A stretch of 23,117 nucleotides of DNA from Chloroflexota bacterium (GCA_024223125.1 JAAEOP010000384.1:1-23117), one strand, 5' to 3'; shown: positions 13,074 through 21,707, numbered from the stretch's first letter. Translations and numbers: made by a program. Notes: generated by a model from the sequence alone, not told the origin.

Positions 13074-15362
13074 ATGACTGAAGAAACTCTTTCCCTGATG
13101 ACCTGGCTGATTCCGGCCGGCCCCCTGATTGTCTTCTTCCTGATTACGTTATTTACCAAACGTAACCGGACGTTGAGTTGGGTTTTGGCCTGGGCCGGTG
13201 TCATCGCTTCCTTGATATTAAGCTGGACAGTGGTGGCCCATATGGTGGGGCTGGATGTACACGAACTGGCTCACCATCCGACACAGATTGCCAGTTCCAT
13301 TGATTGGCTGCCTTTTGGGCCTTGTCCACCACTAGAGGGGGGTAACTGCACCTTGTGGCTGAATATGGGTGTGGCGGTGGATGCCCTGACCACGATTATG
13401 CTTTTCATGGTTCCCCTGGCGGTGTTCATGATTTTCATTTACAGCGTGGGTTACCATAATTACGGCAAGCCGCGAGGCTCTGTTTTAGGCACACCCAATC
13501 ATGGGCAGGAAGACCCTCTGTTTTCTCGTTTCTTTGCCTTGATGAGCTTGTTTGCCGGCGCCATGCTGGTGTTGGTGGTGGCCGATAACTTGCTGCTTTT
13601 GTTTGTTGGCTGGGAAATTATGGGCTTTTGTTCTTATTCGCTCATCGGGTTCTGGTATGCGCGTGATTACCATATAGGCCCAGATGACATCCCCCATATT
13701 TCACCCCGACAGGCCGGCCGTAAAGCATTTATGGTCACTCGTATTGCCGATGTGGTGATGTTGTTGGGGATTGCTTACTTTTACCGCAGCTTTGGCACAT
13801 TGAATTTCAGCGAGGCGTTTACACTGCATGGCTTTGAACATGCTGTCGCCGGTATTGGTTTGGGCGGTATTGCCGTTATGGCGCTGCTGCTTTTCACCGG
13901 GACGGTTGGCAAATCAGCCCAATGGCCGCTGCATGTGTGGTTGCCAGATGCGATGGAAGGGCCAACACCGGTCAGTGCGACTATCCACGCGGCCGCTATG
14001 GTCTCAGCTGGTATCTACATGCTGCTGCGTGTGTTCCCCCTGATTGCGGTGGGTTTTGCTGGAAATGAAGCCGTTGGTTGGATTATTGTGGGCATTGGCG
14101 CTTTTACAGCTTTCATGGCGGCCACCATTGCTACCTCACAAAACGATGTTAAAGGGGTACTAGCTTATTCCACGATTTCGCAGTTGGGTTTCATGGTCGC
14201 TTCTATTGGTGTAGGTGGTTATGTAGCCGCCGCTTTTCACTTGATTACACATGGCGTTTTCAAAGCGCTGCTTTTCCTGGCTTCCGGTTCGGTCATTCAT
14301 GGGATGGAGCATGGGGCCATGCACGTACATGATCACCATACAGACCCCCAAGATATGCGTTTCATGGGCGGTCTGCGCCATAAGATGCCCATAACATTTT
14401 GGACATTCTTGATTGGCGGTATGGCCTTGTCTGGTTTGCCATTTATTACGGCCGGTTTCTGGTCTAAAGATGAAATTTTTGCCCATGCGTTTTCGGCCTT
14501 TCAACATGGCGATATTCGGGGGATGGTGGTGTTGGTGATGTTGGGCGCGGCCGCTTTCTTGACTGCCTTTTACACGGTACGGCAAATAGCAATGACTTTT
14601 GCCGGTAAGCCGCGCACACCGCTGGCAGAACACGCCCATGAAAGCAATAAGTTTATGACCATACCGCTGGTTATTCTGGCCTTCTTCGCCATTGTGGTGG
14701 GATGGGTTGGTATTCCAGATAATTTCTTAGGACAGGATTTAGGTGAGATTAACCAATTCCATCATTTTGTCATTACAACTATTGAAGAACCGATGGTGGA
14801 AATTTTTGAAGAGCATTTGACGCCGGTAGATGTAGAGGAAGTGATTGAGTGGTCGTGGGTACCGTTGGCTACATCGCTGATTGTGGCTTTAGGCGGTATT
14901 GGGGCGGGCTGGTGGATTTACGGCCGTAAACCCCTTGAAAAAGATCAAAAAGACCCCCTTATCCGTACATTGGGGCCGTTGCACACCTTCTTCAATAATA
15001 AATGGTATTGGGACGAACTATACCATGTCGTTTTTTACAAGCCGACGGTCTGGTTCTCAGAAGTGTTTGTTTATGAATGGGTGGATAAAGGCATTATTGA
15101 TGGCACATTGCATGGTGTCGCTCGGATTGTTTATGGTATCGGCCGTTACTGCAAACGGTTTGAAGAAGTCGTCATCAGCGGCGGCGTAGATAAATTAAAA
15201 GATGGCTTCCTGTACATTGCCCGCGAAAGCCGCTACTTACAATCCGGCAAGATTCAGGAATATGTGTTGTATTCAGGGCTGATTGCGGTGGCTTTGGTAT
15301 TTATGATGCTGTTCTTTTTGAACTACGGCGGTATGGAATGGCTTACAGGTCTGTCTAACTAA
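13074..15362 (+). CDS. nuoL: NADH-quinone oxidoreductase subunit L, extended form
   Basis: The distal antiporter-like proton-pumping subunit of complex I. At 762 residues it is well above the roughly 610 of the E. coli protein. TM5 Glu181 (VGWEIMGFCSYSLIGFW) and TM7 Lys280 (GKSAQWPLHVWLPDAMEGPTPVS) are kept. The C-terminal region that forms the long lateral helix is extended: about 73 residues separate VFYKP (ending at 657) from the last membrane helix, against about 42 in E. coli NuoL as I recall it. The extension contains two similar segments, VDKGIIDG...GVAR (670-684) and VDKLKDGFLYIAR (705-717). Extra loops also occur at 60-95 and 127-148. A longer lateral helix fits an extra antiporter subunit, and two NuoM genes follow. 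Confidence 0.95.
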   Translation: MTEETLSLMTWLIPAGPLIVFFLITLFTKRNRTLSWVLAWAGVIASLILSWTVVAHMVGLDVHELAHHPTQIASSIDWLPFGPCPPLEGGNCTLWLNMGVAVDALTTIMLFMVPLAVFMIFIYSVGYHNYGKPRGSVLGTPNHGQEDPLFSRFFALMSLFAGAMLVLVVADNLLLLFVGWEIMGFCSYSLIGFWYARDYHIGPDDIPHISPRQAGRKAFMVTRIADVVMLLGIAYFYRSFGTLNFSEAFTLHGFEHAVAGIGLGGIAVMALLLFTGTVGKSAQWPLHVWLPDAMEGPTPVSATIHAAAMVSAGIYMLLRVFPLIAVGFAGNEAVGWIIVGIGAFTAFMAATIATSQNDVKGVLAYSTISQLGFMVASIGVGGYVAAAFHLITHGVFKALLFLASGSVIHGMEHGAMHVHDHHTDPQDMRFMGGLRHKMPITFWTFLIGGMALSGLPFITAGFWSKDEIFAHAFSAFQHGDIRGMVVLVMLGAAAFLTAFYTVRQIAMTFAGKPRTPLAEHAHESNKFMTIPLVILAFFAIVVGWVGIPDNFLGQDLGEINQFHHFVITTIEEPMVEIFEEHLTPVDVEEVIEWSWVPLATSLIVALGGIGAGWWIYGRKPLEKDQKDPLIRTLGPLHTFFNNKWYWDELYHVVFYKPTVWFSEVFVYEWVDKGIIDGTLHGVARIVYGIGRYCKRFEEVVISGGVDKLKDGFLYIARESRYLQSGKIQEYVLYSGLIAVALVFMMLFFLNYGGMEWLTGLSN

Positions 15363-15374
15363 GATGAGTATTTG

Positions 15375-15411
15375 TTAGAGATTGGGAGATTGGAGATTAC
15401 CCAATCTCTAA
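15375..15411. repeat. GAGATTGG word-repeat hairpin between nuoL and nuoM
   Basis: TTAGAGATTGGG (15375-15386) pairs perfectly with CCCAATCTCTAA (15400-15411) over 12 bp. The loop carries a further copy of the GGAGATT word. It has no T-run, so read-through into nuoM is expected. It belongs to the same family as 9335-9380. Confidence 0.75.
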
Positions 15412-15438
15412 TCTCCAAAAAACAAATTAGGTAACCTA

Positions 15439-16992
15439 ATGGATTTACTGCAAAATAACATTATTAACATCGTCATATTTTTTCCCCTCTTGGCGGCTTT
15501 CATACTATTTTTGCTGCCGGAAGATGCTAAAGATACGGCGCGCCGGTTGGCGTTGCTTTTTAGCCTGGTTCCATTACTGTTGGTTATTGGCATGTGGTTA
15601 GATTATGATGCCAATTTTCGGGGATTGACCGGTTTTGCTTTTGAGTATCAGGCTGATTGGTTTCCGGCGCTTGGTTCCAGCTACCATGTGGGGTTAGATG
15701 GCATTTCGCTGCCCATGTTCTTGCTGACAACGCTGCTGATGCCGTTGGCAATTCTGGCTTCGTTCAAAATTGAAAGCCGGGTGCGGCTGTACATGATTTT
15801 GTTCCTGATTATGGAATCGGCCATGTTGGGGTTGTTTGCTTCCCTGGATTTGTTAGTATTTTTCATCTTTTGGGAATTTGGTCTGGTGCCGATGTATTTT
15901 CTCATTCGTATCTGGGGCAGCGCCGACCGTAATTATGCCTCGTTTAAGTTCATGATTTATACAATGACTGGTAGTTTGGGGCTGCTGCTTTCTATTCAGA
16001 TAATAGGTCTATCCACCGGTACTTTTGACATCGTGCAACTTTACGATGTGTGGGTGAATATGTCTAGCGGTACGCTGCCTGTTATCGGCATCTCTACGGA
16101 AGCGGTAAAGTGGTTTGCTTATGTGGCTTTCTTTATTGCCTTTGCCATTAAAGTGCCGATGTGGCCGTTCCACACCTGGCTGCCGGACGCCCATACACAA
16201 GCGCCCACGGCCGGTTCCATGATTCTAGCCGGTGTCCTGCTAAAACTGGGCGCTTATGGCTTTATCCGGCTGGTGATTCCGCTGTTCCCACAGCAGGCCA
16301 ATGAGACGGCCTGGGTTTTAGCCGTTTTGGGAACGATCAGTATTATATTTGGCGGTTATGCGGCCTTTGGGCAGTGGGACTTTAAGCGTTTGGTAGCTTA
16401 TTCTTCCATTAACCATATGGGTTTTGTGGTGTTGGGAATTGCGGTGATGGCTTTTGTTTACGGCCGTTCCTTTGCCGCAGACACAATTGGCGATGCAGTT
16501 ATGGCCACCAATGGCGCTATCTTCCAAATGTTCAATCATGGATTGTCGGCCGCGGGTATGTTCTTTCTCGTCGGCGTTATTTACGAGCGGGCGCATACTC
16601 GTGACTTAAAGCGCTTCGGCGGTATCTGGACCGTTTTGCCCATGTTTGGTTCTATCTTGATTTTTACCAGCATGGCTTCGTTGGGACTGCCCGGTTTGAA
16701 CGGTTTCGTGAGTGAATTTATGGTGGTGCGGGGCAGTATTGGCATTTTCCCCTTCTATTTGGCCCTTTCTATGCTCGGTTTGCTTATGACCGGCGCGTAT
16801 ATCCTGAAAGGGATTGGGGCCACGCTGCACGGCCCGACAAAAAAAGAATGGTTGAGCCTGAAAGGGCACGATATGACTTTGCGGGAACATCTGGTTATCT
16901 GGCCGCTCATGCTGCTGATGCTCAGTCTGGGTGTTTGGCCGCAGTGGATTGTTACTTTTATCAATGACACCGTGACGTGGTTGTTTTTGTAA
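15439..16992 (+). CDS. nuoM: NADH-quinone oxidoreductase subunit M, canonical copy
   Basis: A 517-residue antiporter-like proton-pumping subunit of complex I with about 14 membrane helices. Essential charges are in place: TM5 Glu146 (FWEFGLVPMYFLI), TM7 Lys238 (FAIKVPMWPFHTWLPDAH), TM8 Lys269 (VLLKLGAYGF) and the TM12 glutamate in GFVSEFMV. The start has only a weak AGGT site. It is the first of two NuoM-type genes in tandem. The two products are clearly different paralogues and not a recent duplication. Confidence 0.96.
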   Translation: MDLLQNNIINIVIFFPLLAAFILFLLPEDAKDTARRLALLFSLVPLLLVIGMWLDYDANFRGLTGFAFEYQADWFPALGSSYHVGLDGISLPMFLLTTLLMPLAILASFKIESRVRLYMILFLIMESAMLGLFASLDLLVFFIFWEFGLVPMYFLIRIWGSADRNYASFKFMIYTMTGSLGLLLSIQIIGLSTGTFDIVQLYDVWVNMSSGTLPVIGISTEAVKWFAYVAFFIAFAIKVPMWPFHTWLPDAHTQAPTAGSMILAGVLLKLGAYGFIRLVIPLFPQQANETAWVLAVLGTISIIFGGYAAFGQWDFKRLVAYSSINHMGFVVLGIAVMAFVYGRSFAADTIGDAVMATNGAIFQMFNHGLSAAGMFFLVGVIYERAHTRDLKRFGGIWTVLPMFGSILIFTSMASLGLPGLNGFVSEFMVVRGSIGIFPFYLALSMLGLLMTGAYILKGIGATLHGPTKKEWLSLKGHDMTLREHLVIWPLMLLMLSLGVWPQWIVTFINDTVTWLFL

Positions 16993-17041
16993 TTAGGTAA
17001 TTAAGTAATTGAATAATTACCCAATTACCAAATTACCCAAT
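16993..17041. repeat. AATTACC word-repeat hairpin between the two nuoM genes
   Basis: GGTAATTAAGTAATTG (16996-17011) pairs with CAATTACCAAATTACC (17022-17037) at 14 of 16 positions. The spacer is built almost wholly of TAATT/AATTA words with GG or CC marking orientation. It starts right after the nuoM stop. Confidence 0.7.
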
Positions 17042-17065
17042 TTCTTCTAACTGGGAAGAGGATTT

Positions 17066-18682
17066 ATGGAATTTCCCTTTTTATCCATTATCGCATTATC
17101 ACCGATAGCGGCCGCTATTATCATTTTGCTGCTGCCTAAAGAGCGGGGCGAAAATGCCCGTATGTTGGCTTTGGCGGCAATGATATTGGGCTTGATTTTG
17201 TCGCTGTACGTTTACTTTGCTTATTCCGGTAATCTACCGGCGGCCGGTTTGCCCTGGGCGAAAACATTGGCATTTATGGAAGAGTATCCCTGGGTACCCT
17301 CTGTAGGCATCAACTATATTTTAGGCGTTGATGGAATGAGCGCCACATTGGTTTTGCTCACTTCCATTGTGGGCTTGGGCGGCGTTCTTATCTCCTGGAG
17401 TATTGATGATCGGCCGCGTGAATTTTATGCCTTCTTCATGCTATTGGTGGCCGGGGTACAGGGTGTATTTGTGTCCGTAGACGCTTTCTTGCTCTTCTTC
17501 TTTTACGAACTGGCTGTGCTGCCCATGTACGTCATGATCGTAATTTGGGGCTGGAAGCAAACACGCGAATATTCGGCCATGAAGCTGACACTATATCTGC
17601 TCATTGGCAGTTTTATCTCTTTTATCGCCTTCCTGGTTTTGTATTTCCAACTGCCGCAGCCGACATTTGACCTGCGGGTGTGGTCGGAAGCGAGTTTCCC
17701 ATTCAATGTGCAGATGGTCACATTCCTGCCTCTGTTCTTGGGGTTTGCGGTGCTGGCGGGTACGTTCCCCTTCCACAATTGGTCTCCTGATGGGCATGTG
17801 GCGGCGCCAACGGCCGTGTCCATGATCCATGCCGGTGTGCTGATGAAATTGGGCGCTTACGCTTCCATGCGTGTCGGTATCCAGATTTTGCCGGAAGGGA
17901 CCGTTTATTGGATGCCCTTTATCATCCTGCTAACGCTTGTCAATGTCGTTTACGGTTCATTGATTGCTATGCGTCAGCGAGATATGAAATATCTAATCGG
18001 CTATTCCAGCGTCAGCCATATGGGTTTGGTAGCTATGGGATTTGCCACCTTAAACCTGAAAGGCTACACCGGCGCCGGTATCCAGATGGTCAGTCACGGC
18101 GTCATGACAGCCCTCTTCTTCTCTGTCGTCGGCATGATTTATGACCGGGCGCATACGCGGGACATGGATCAATTGAGCGGCATGAGCAAAGTGATGTCCT
18201 GGGGGGCGGTGGCCTTCGTCATTGGCGGTTTGGTCTCTATGGGCATGCCTGGGCTTTCCGGTTTCGTGGCCGAGTTTCCCATCTTTGTCGGTTTATGGGA
18301 AGGGAACGGCATGAACTTTGCGGGAGCGTTTGGGCTAAATCCAGCTAATTTTTACCGTTGGGTAGCGATTTTGGCGATACCGGCGGTGGCAATTACTGCT
18401 GCTTATATTTTGCGGGCTGTAGGAACTGTATTCTTTGGCGAATATGATGCTGAGAAGTGGCATGACATGCGGCCGATATTGACTATAGATAAGTTAACAT
18501 TGGTTATGTTTGTATCCATTTTAATTATCATTGGCGTGTATCCACAAATTATTGCGCCGATGGTGCAATCTGGCATGACGCCGGTGGTAGATCGACTAAA
18601 TGAGGCACAGCAAGCGATGACGATTCTTGATTCTGTACAGATTGGGGCATCCAGCCTGCTGCAATGGTTGGGAGGCGCTTAA
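17066..18682 (+). CDS. Second NuoM-type subunit lacking the TM7 lysine
   Basis: A 538-residue antiporter-like membrane subunit of the complex I NuoM family. Glu148 in TM5 (FYELAVLPMYVMI), Lys261 in TM8 (LMKLGAYA) and the TM12 glutamate (GFVAEFPIF) are kept. The TM7 motif reads FAVLAGTFPFHNWSPDGH: where NuoM of the preceding gene has Lys238, this protein has Leu230. In E. coli the equivalent lysine (K234) is needed for proton pumping. The gene has a good GAAGAGGA site. Its last codons carry the GGAG that serves nuoN, one base after its stop. It may be a fourth pumping module, a structural spacer, or the subunit of an alternative complex assembled with the same genes. Confidence 0.92.
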   Translation: MEFPFLSIIALSPIAAAIIILLLPKERGENARMLALAAMILGLILSLYVYFAYSGNLPAAGLPWAKTLAFMEEYPWVPSVGINYILGVDGMSATLVLLTSIVGLGGVLISWSIDDRPREFYAFFMLLVAGVQGVFVSVDAFLLFFFYELAVLPMYVMIVIWGWKQTREYSAMKLTLYLLIGSFISFIAFLVLYFQLPQPTFDLRVWSEASFPFNVQMVTFLPLFLGFAVLAGTFPFHNWSPDGHVAAPTAVSMIHAGVLMKLGAYASMRVGIQILPEGTVYWMPFIILLTLVNVVYGSLIAMRQRDMKYLIGYSSVSHMGLVAMGFATLNLKGYTGAGIQMVSHGVMTALFFSVVGMIYDRAHTRDMDQLSGMSKVMSWGAVAFVIGGLVSMGMPGLSGFVAEFPIFVGLWEGNGMNFAGAFGLNPANFYRWVAILAIPAVAITAAYILRAVGTVFFGEYDAEKWHDMRPILTIDKLTLVMFVSILIIIGVYPQIIAPMVQSGMTPVVDRLNEAQQAMTILDSVQIGASSLLQWLGGA

Positions 18683-18683
18683 A

Positions 18684-20216
18684 ATGGGAACAGTTCCATT
18701 AGACTGGTATTTATTTTTACTACCAGAAATTTCACTAATAATATTGCTTTTTGGCATTCAGATTTATAGCCGTGTGTTACCGTCTGACCGGCAGCGCAAT
18801 GTCGGCTTAATGACTGCCTGGGGCGCATTCGTCATTTTGCTTATTACGATGAGTTTGTGGTGGTTTGCTGGTATACCGGATGTCAACGCCGGTCTAGAAG
18901 ATAGCCTCATTTGGGGCGGTATGCTGCGGAACGATATGATAGCGTTAGTCTTCCGCTTCATCTTCCTGGTTGCTCTCATGACCACATCCCTCATTTCTTT
19001 GGAAGTGCGCGGGTTGCAAAAGGTGGAATTTTTTGCCCTGCTGATTACGGCGACGATGGGTTTTAGTTTGATGGCGGCCGCAGCCGACCTGATAATGATC
19101 TATCTGGCGCTGGAAATGGCCAGTATTTCTTCTTATATTCTGGCCGGCTTCTTTAAGCATGAAGACCGTTCAGTTGAAGCGGGGATGAAGTATTTTGTGT
19201 ATGGGGCGTTTGCCACGGCCGTCATGCTCTTTGGCATGAGTCTCATTTATGGCCTGACCGGGACGACTAATATCTATTTGCTGGGTGTGCAAACCCTGAA
19301 TGGCAGTCTGTCGCAGTTAGGAGCGGTGGCGGATGTAACGGGTGTGCTGTTGGTTGCCGTCGTTATGATTGTGGTCGGGTTTGGGTTCAAGATTTCGGCC
19401 GTGCCCTTCCACTGGTGGGCGCCAGATACGTATGAGGGTGCGCCCACAGCCTTTACTGCCTTTGTTTCCACGGCCTCTAAAGCAGCCGGATTTGCAGTCT
19501 TCTTGCGTGTCTTTACGGCTGGCGTCTTTGGAATGCCCTCATCAGTGCCCAATGAACAGCCCCCCTGGTGGGCTTTATTGGTTGTCATCTGTATCATCAC
19601 CATGACATTGGGTAATCTGGCGGCCATTTTCCAAAATAATATCAAACGGATGTTGGCCTATTCCAGTGTGGCTCAGGCTGGTTATGCGCTTGTGGGGTTG
19701 GTTATCTTTACCCCCGATGGGTCTGGAGCCACCTTGTTTTATCTGCTGATGTATGTGTTTACAAACATCGCTGCTTTTGGCGTCATTATCATTGTCAGCA
19801 ACACTTCAAAATCTGATCAGATGGAAGATTTGTATGGTTTAAGCCGTCGTGCGCCGTACCTGGCGTTGGTGATGCTGTTTGCCCTGTTATCTTTGAGCGG
19901 CATTCCGCCAACGGCCGGTTTCCTGGGTAAGTTTTATCTGTTCCGAGCGGCCGTTGATGCTGGCTACTGGTGGTTGGCGCTCATTGGCATCGTAAACGCC
20001 TTTGTAGCCTTGTATTACTACTTGAATGTAATCAAATACATGTACCTATACCGCTCAGAAGAGACGGAAGATGTAGCTTTACCTGTTTCCAGAGCAGCGG
20101 CCGTTGGGCTGGGTCTGACCACATTTGCTATCATATTTCTGGGTGTCTATTCCGGCCCGACGTATGAATGGACTTTGCAAGCGGCCGCATCATTTTTCTC
20201 TTTGGTAGGCGGATAG
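18684..20216 (+). CDS. nuoN: NADH-quinone oxidoreductase subunit N
   Basis: A 510-residue antiporter-like pumping subunit of complex I nearest the quinone end. TM5 Glu144 (LALEMASISSYIL), TM7 Lys236 (FGFKISAVPFHWWAPDTYEG) and TM8 Lys266 are present. I chose ATG 18684, one base after the preceding stop, with GGAG nine bases upstream; an in-frame start at 18627 would overlap the previous gene and add unrelated residues. It is the last gene of the cluster. Confidence 0.96.
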   Translation: MGTVPLDWYLFLLPEISLIILLFGIQIYSRVLPSDRQRNVGLMTAWGAFVILLITMSLWWFAGIPDVNAGLEDSLIWGGMLRNDMIALVFRFIFLVALMTTSLISLEVRGLQKVEFFALLITATMGFSLMAAAADLIMIYLALEMASISSYILAGFFKHEDRSVEAGMKYFVYGAFATAVMLFGMSLIYGLTGTTNIYLLGVQTLNGSLSQLGAVADVTGVLLVAVVMIVVGFGFKISAVPFHWWAPDTYEGAPTAFTAFVSTASKAAGFAVFLRVFTAGVFGMPSSVPNEQPPWWALLVVICIITMTLGNLAAIFQNNIKRMLAYSSVAQAGYALVGLVIFTPDGSGATLFYLLMYVFTNIAAFGVIIIVSNTSKSDQMEDLYGLSRRAPYLALVMLFALLSLSGIPPTAGFLGKFYLFRAAVDAGYWWLALIGIVNAFVALYYYLNVIKYMYLYRSEETEDVALPVSRAAAVGLGLTTFAIIFLGVYSGPTYEWTLQAAASFFSLVGG

Positions 20217-20275
20217 GTTCAATGTGCAGTAGAGACACCCACTGAACACTGATTACTGGTCTTGAAGATCGTTTG

Positions 20276-20284
20276 TGATATAAT
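20276..20284 (+). promoter_or_regulatory. Extended -10 promoter of the F0 operon
   Basis: TGATATAAT is a perfect extended -10 (TG, one base, TATAAT). Transcription would start near 20291, about 23 bases before the first gene. No good -35 is seen at the right spacing, which extended -10 promoters tolerate. The gap just upstream carries the inverted CAGT-type repeat (20241-20259). Confidence 0.6.
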
Positions 20285-20313
20285 GCGCAAGCTCGCGCTG
20301 TGGTGAGTGAACT

Positions 20314-20592
20314 GTGAGTAAGAATCAGCAACAAATCAATACCAATGCACTTCTGGCTAGTGTTGTAGGACAGGTGGGTTGTTTGATTGTATTCATTGTT
20401 TTCATCGCCCTCGGTGTGGGTTTAGCGCTTGACAAATTCCTGGGTACAACGGCAATTTTTACAGTATTATTGATGGTGGGCAGCGTTCCGGTGGCCTTGT
20501 ACTTTACGGTGCGCCTGAGCCTGACCGCCGTGCAGCGTGCCCAAATAAAATTAGAAGAATCAAACGAAACGGAGGACGATAAGACCACATGA
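20314..20592 (+). CDS. AtpI/AtpZ-family small ATP synthase protein
   Basis: A 92-residue inner-membrane protein with two hydrophobic helices (about 17-36 and 46-68). The G-x-G-L-A-L-D-K-F-L-G-T turn is typical of the AtpZ/AtpI family found at the head of ATP synthase operons, where members help rotor-ring assembly or ion supply. The tail is hydrophilic and acidic. It starts with GTG and overlaps atpB by four bases (ATGA). Confidence 0.85.
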   Translation: MSKNQQQINTNALLASVVGQVGCLIVFIVFIALGVGLALDKFLGTTAIFTVLLMVGSVPVALYFTVRLSLTAVQRAQIKLEESNETEDDKTT

Positions 20593-21695
20593 AGAAACGA
20601 TATTTTATTTATCTTGGTCTGCTTATTTTATTATTCTTTGGTGGACTTATGGGTCAGGACCCGGTGAGCGGCTGGTTGGGGTTAGATTTTTCTTTTTCTC
20701 CGGTACGGCCGTTTATCCAACTTCCCGGTGAAGTGTGGCTTAAATGGGGTGAAGGCAGCCCCCTGAATGGTTTATTTTCCACTGGCCTAACCAATACCTT
20801 CACCTCGGCAATCCTGGCCTTTATAGCCATTCTGGTTATAGCCCTTCTCTTAAAGCCACGTTCCCGCACGGCCGATGAAGTGCCAACCGGCGGCTACAAC
20901 CTTTTTGAGCTGATTTTTGAAGGTGCGTATAACTATGTAGAACGTTCGGCGGGTAAATGGACAAAAACCTTCTTCCCCTTCTTCATGACCTTTATTTTAT
21001 GGATTCTCATAGCCAACTGGATGAGTTTGCTCCCTGGCTGGGACTCTATAGGTATTTGGGAGAATGTACCCCATTTTGAGGCCGAAAAAGCTGAAAAAGT
21101 GGCTATCAATGCCGGGGCAACGGAAGAAGAAGCCCATCATATTTTTGAAGAGGTAGAACACGCAGTTGAAGAACGAAATAATGAGGCTTTACAGCGCGGT
21201 ATCTTCCTGGTAAATCCCCGTCCTGATGAGAACGGTGAAAATCCAGAAGGGGCTGTGTGGACGATTGTGCCTTTTGTACGACCGGCTGCTTCTGACCTGA
21301 ATTTTACCCTGGCTATTGCCATCATCTCTGTCATTTTTACCCAGTATTACGGTATGAGAGCGCAAGGGTATAAATATTGGATTAAGTTCTTTCCCTTCTT
21401 CCCCTTTCATCGCCAGAAGGGAGATGAAATTGCCAAAAGCCCGTTGGCTGTGATGGATATTGGCGTTGGCTTGCTAGAATTTGTCAGTGAAGTGTTCAAG
21501 ATAGTCTCATTTGCCTTCCGGCTCCTGGGCAATATTTTTGCTGGGATGGTACTCCTGTTTGTTATCGCTTCCCTGTTCCCCGCAGCCAACCTAGCCTTCT
21601 ACTTCCTGGAATTTGGCGTAGGCGCGTTGCAGGCTGTTGTGTTTGCGCTGTTGACTCTGACCTTTATGTCGGGGGCTACACATAGTCATCATTAA
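20589..21695 (+). CDS. atpB: ATP synthase F0 subunit a, with a large insertion
   Basis: The proton-channel stator subunit of F-type ATP synthase. The essential arginine is R311 in FAFRLLGNIFAG, and PAASDLNFTLAIA marks the conserved central helix. At 368 residues it is about 100 longer than common forms. The excess lies mainly at about 155-228, between NWMSLLPG and RPAASDLN, where an acidic, helix-prone segment (EAEKAEK, EEEAHHIFEEVEHAVEERNNEA) replaces a short loop. The tail ends with GATHSHH. Its start overlaps the previous gene. atpE follows after 179 bp of hairpin-bearing DNA. Confidence 0.96.
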   Translation: MKKRYFIYLGLLILLFFGGLMGQDPVSGWLGLDFSFSPVRPFIQLPGEVWLKWGEGSPLNGLFSTGLTNTFTSAILAFIAILVIALLLKPRSRTADEVPTGGYNLFELIFEGAYNYVERSAGKWTKTFFPFFMTFILWILIANWMSLLPGWDSIGIWENVPHFEAEKAEKVAINAGATEEEAHHIFEEVEHAVEERNNEALQRGIFLVNPRPDENGENPEGAVWTIVPFVRPAASDLNFTLAIAIISVIFTQYYGMRAQGYKYWIKFFPFFPFHRQKGDEIAKSPLAVMDIGVGLLEFVSEVFKIVSFAFRLLGNIFAGMVLLFVIASLFPAANLAFYFLEFGVGALQAVVFALLTLTFMSGATHSHH

Positions 21696-21707
21696 AAGCT
21701 ATAGGTT

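Noticed and set aside
14160..14639. 159-codon open frame on the minus strand inside nuoL
   Set aside because: It is fully antisense to a conserved NuoL region, has no ribosome site and no recognisable domain.
13074..18682. Mrp-type Na+/H+ antiporter instead of complex I
   Set aside because: nuoA, nuoH, nuoJ and nuoN are present with complex I-specific motifs, and no mrpE, mrpF or mrpG is seen.
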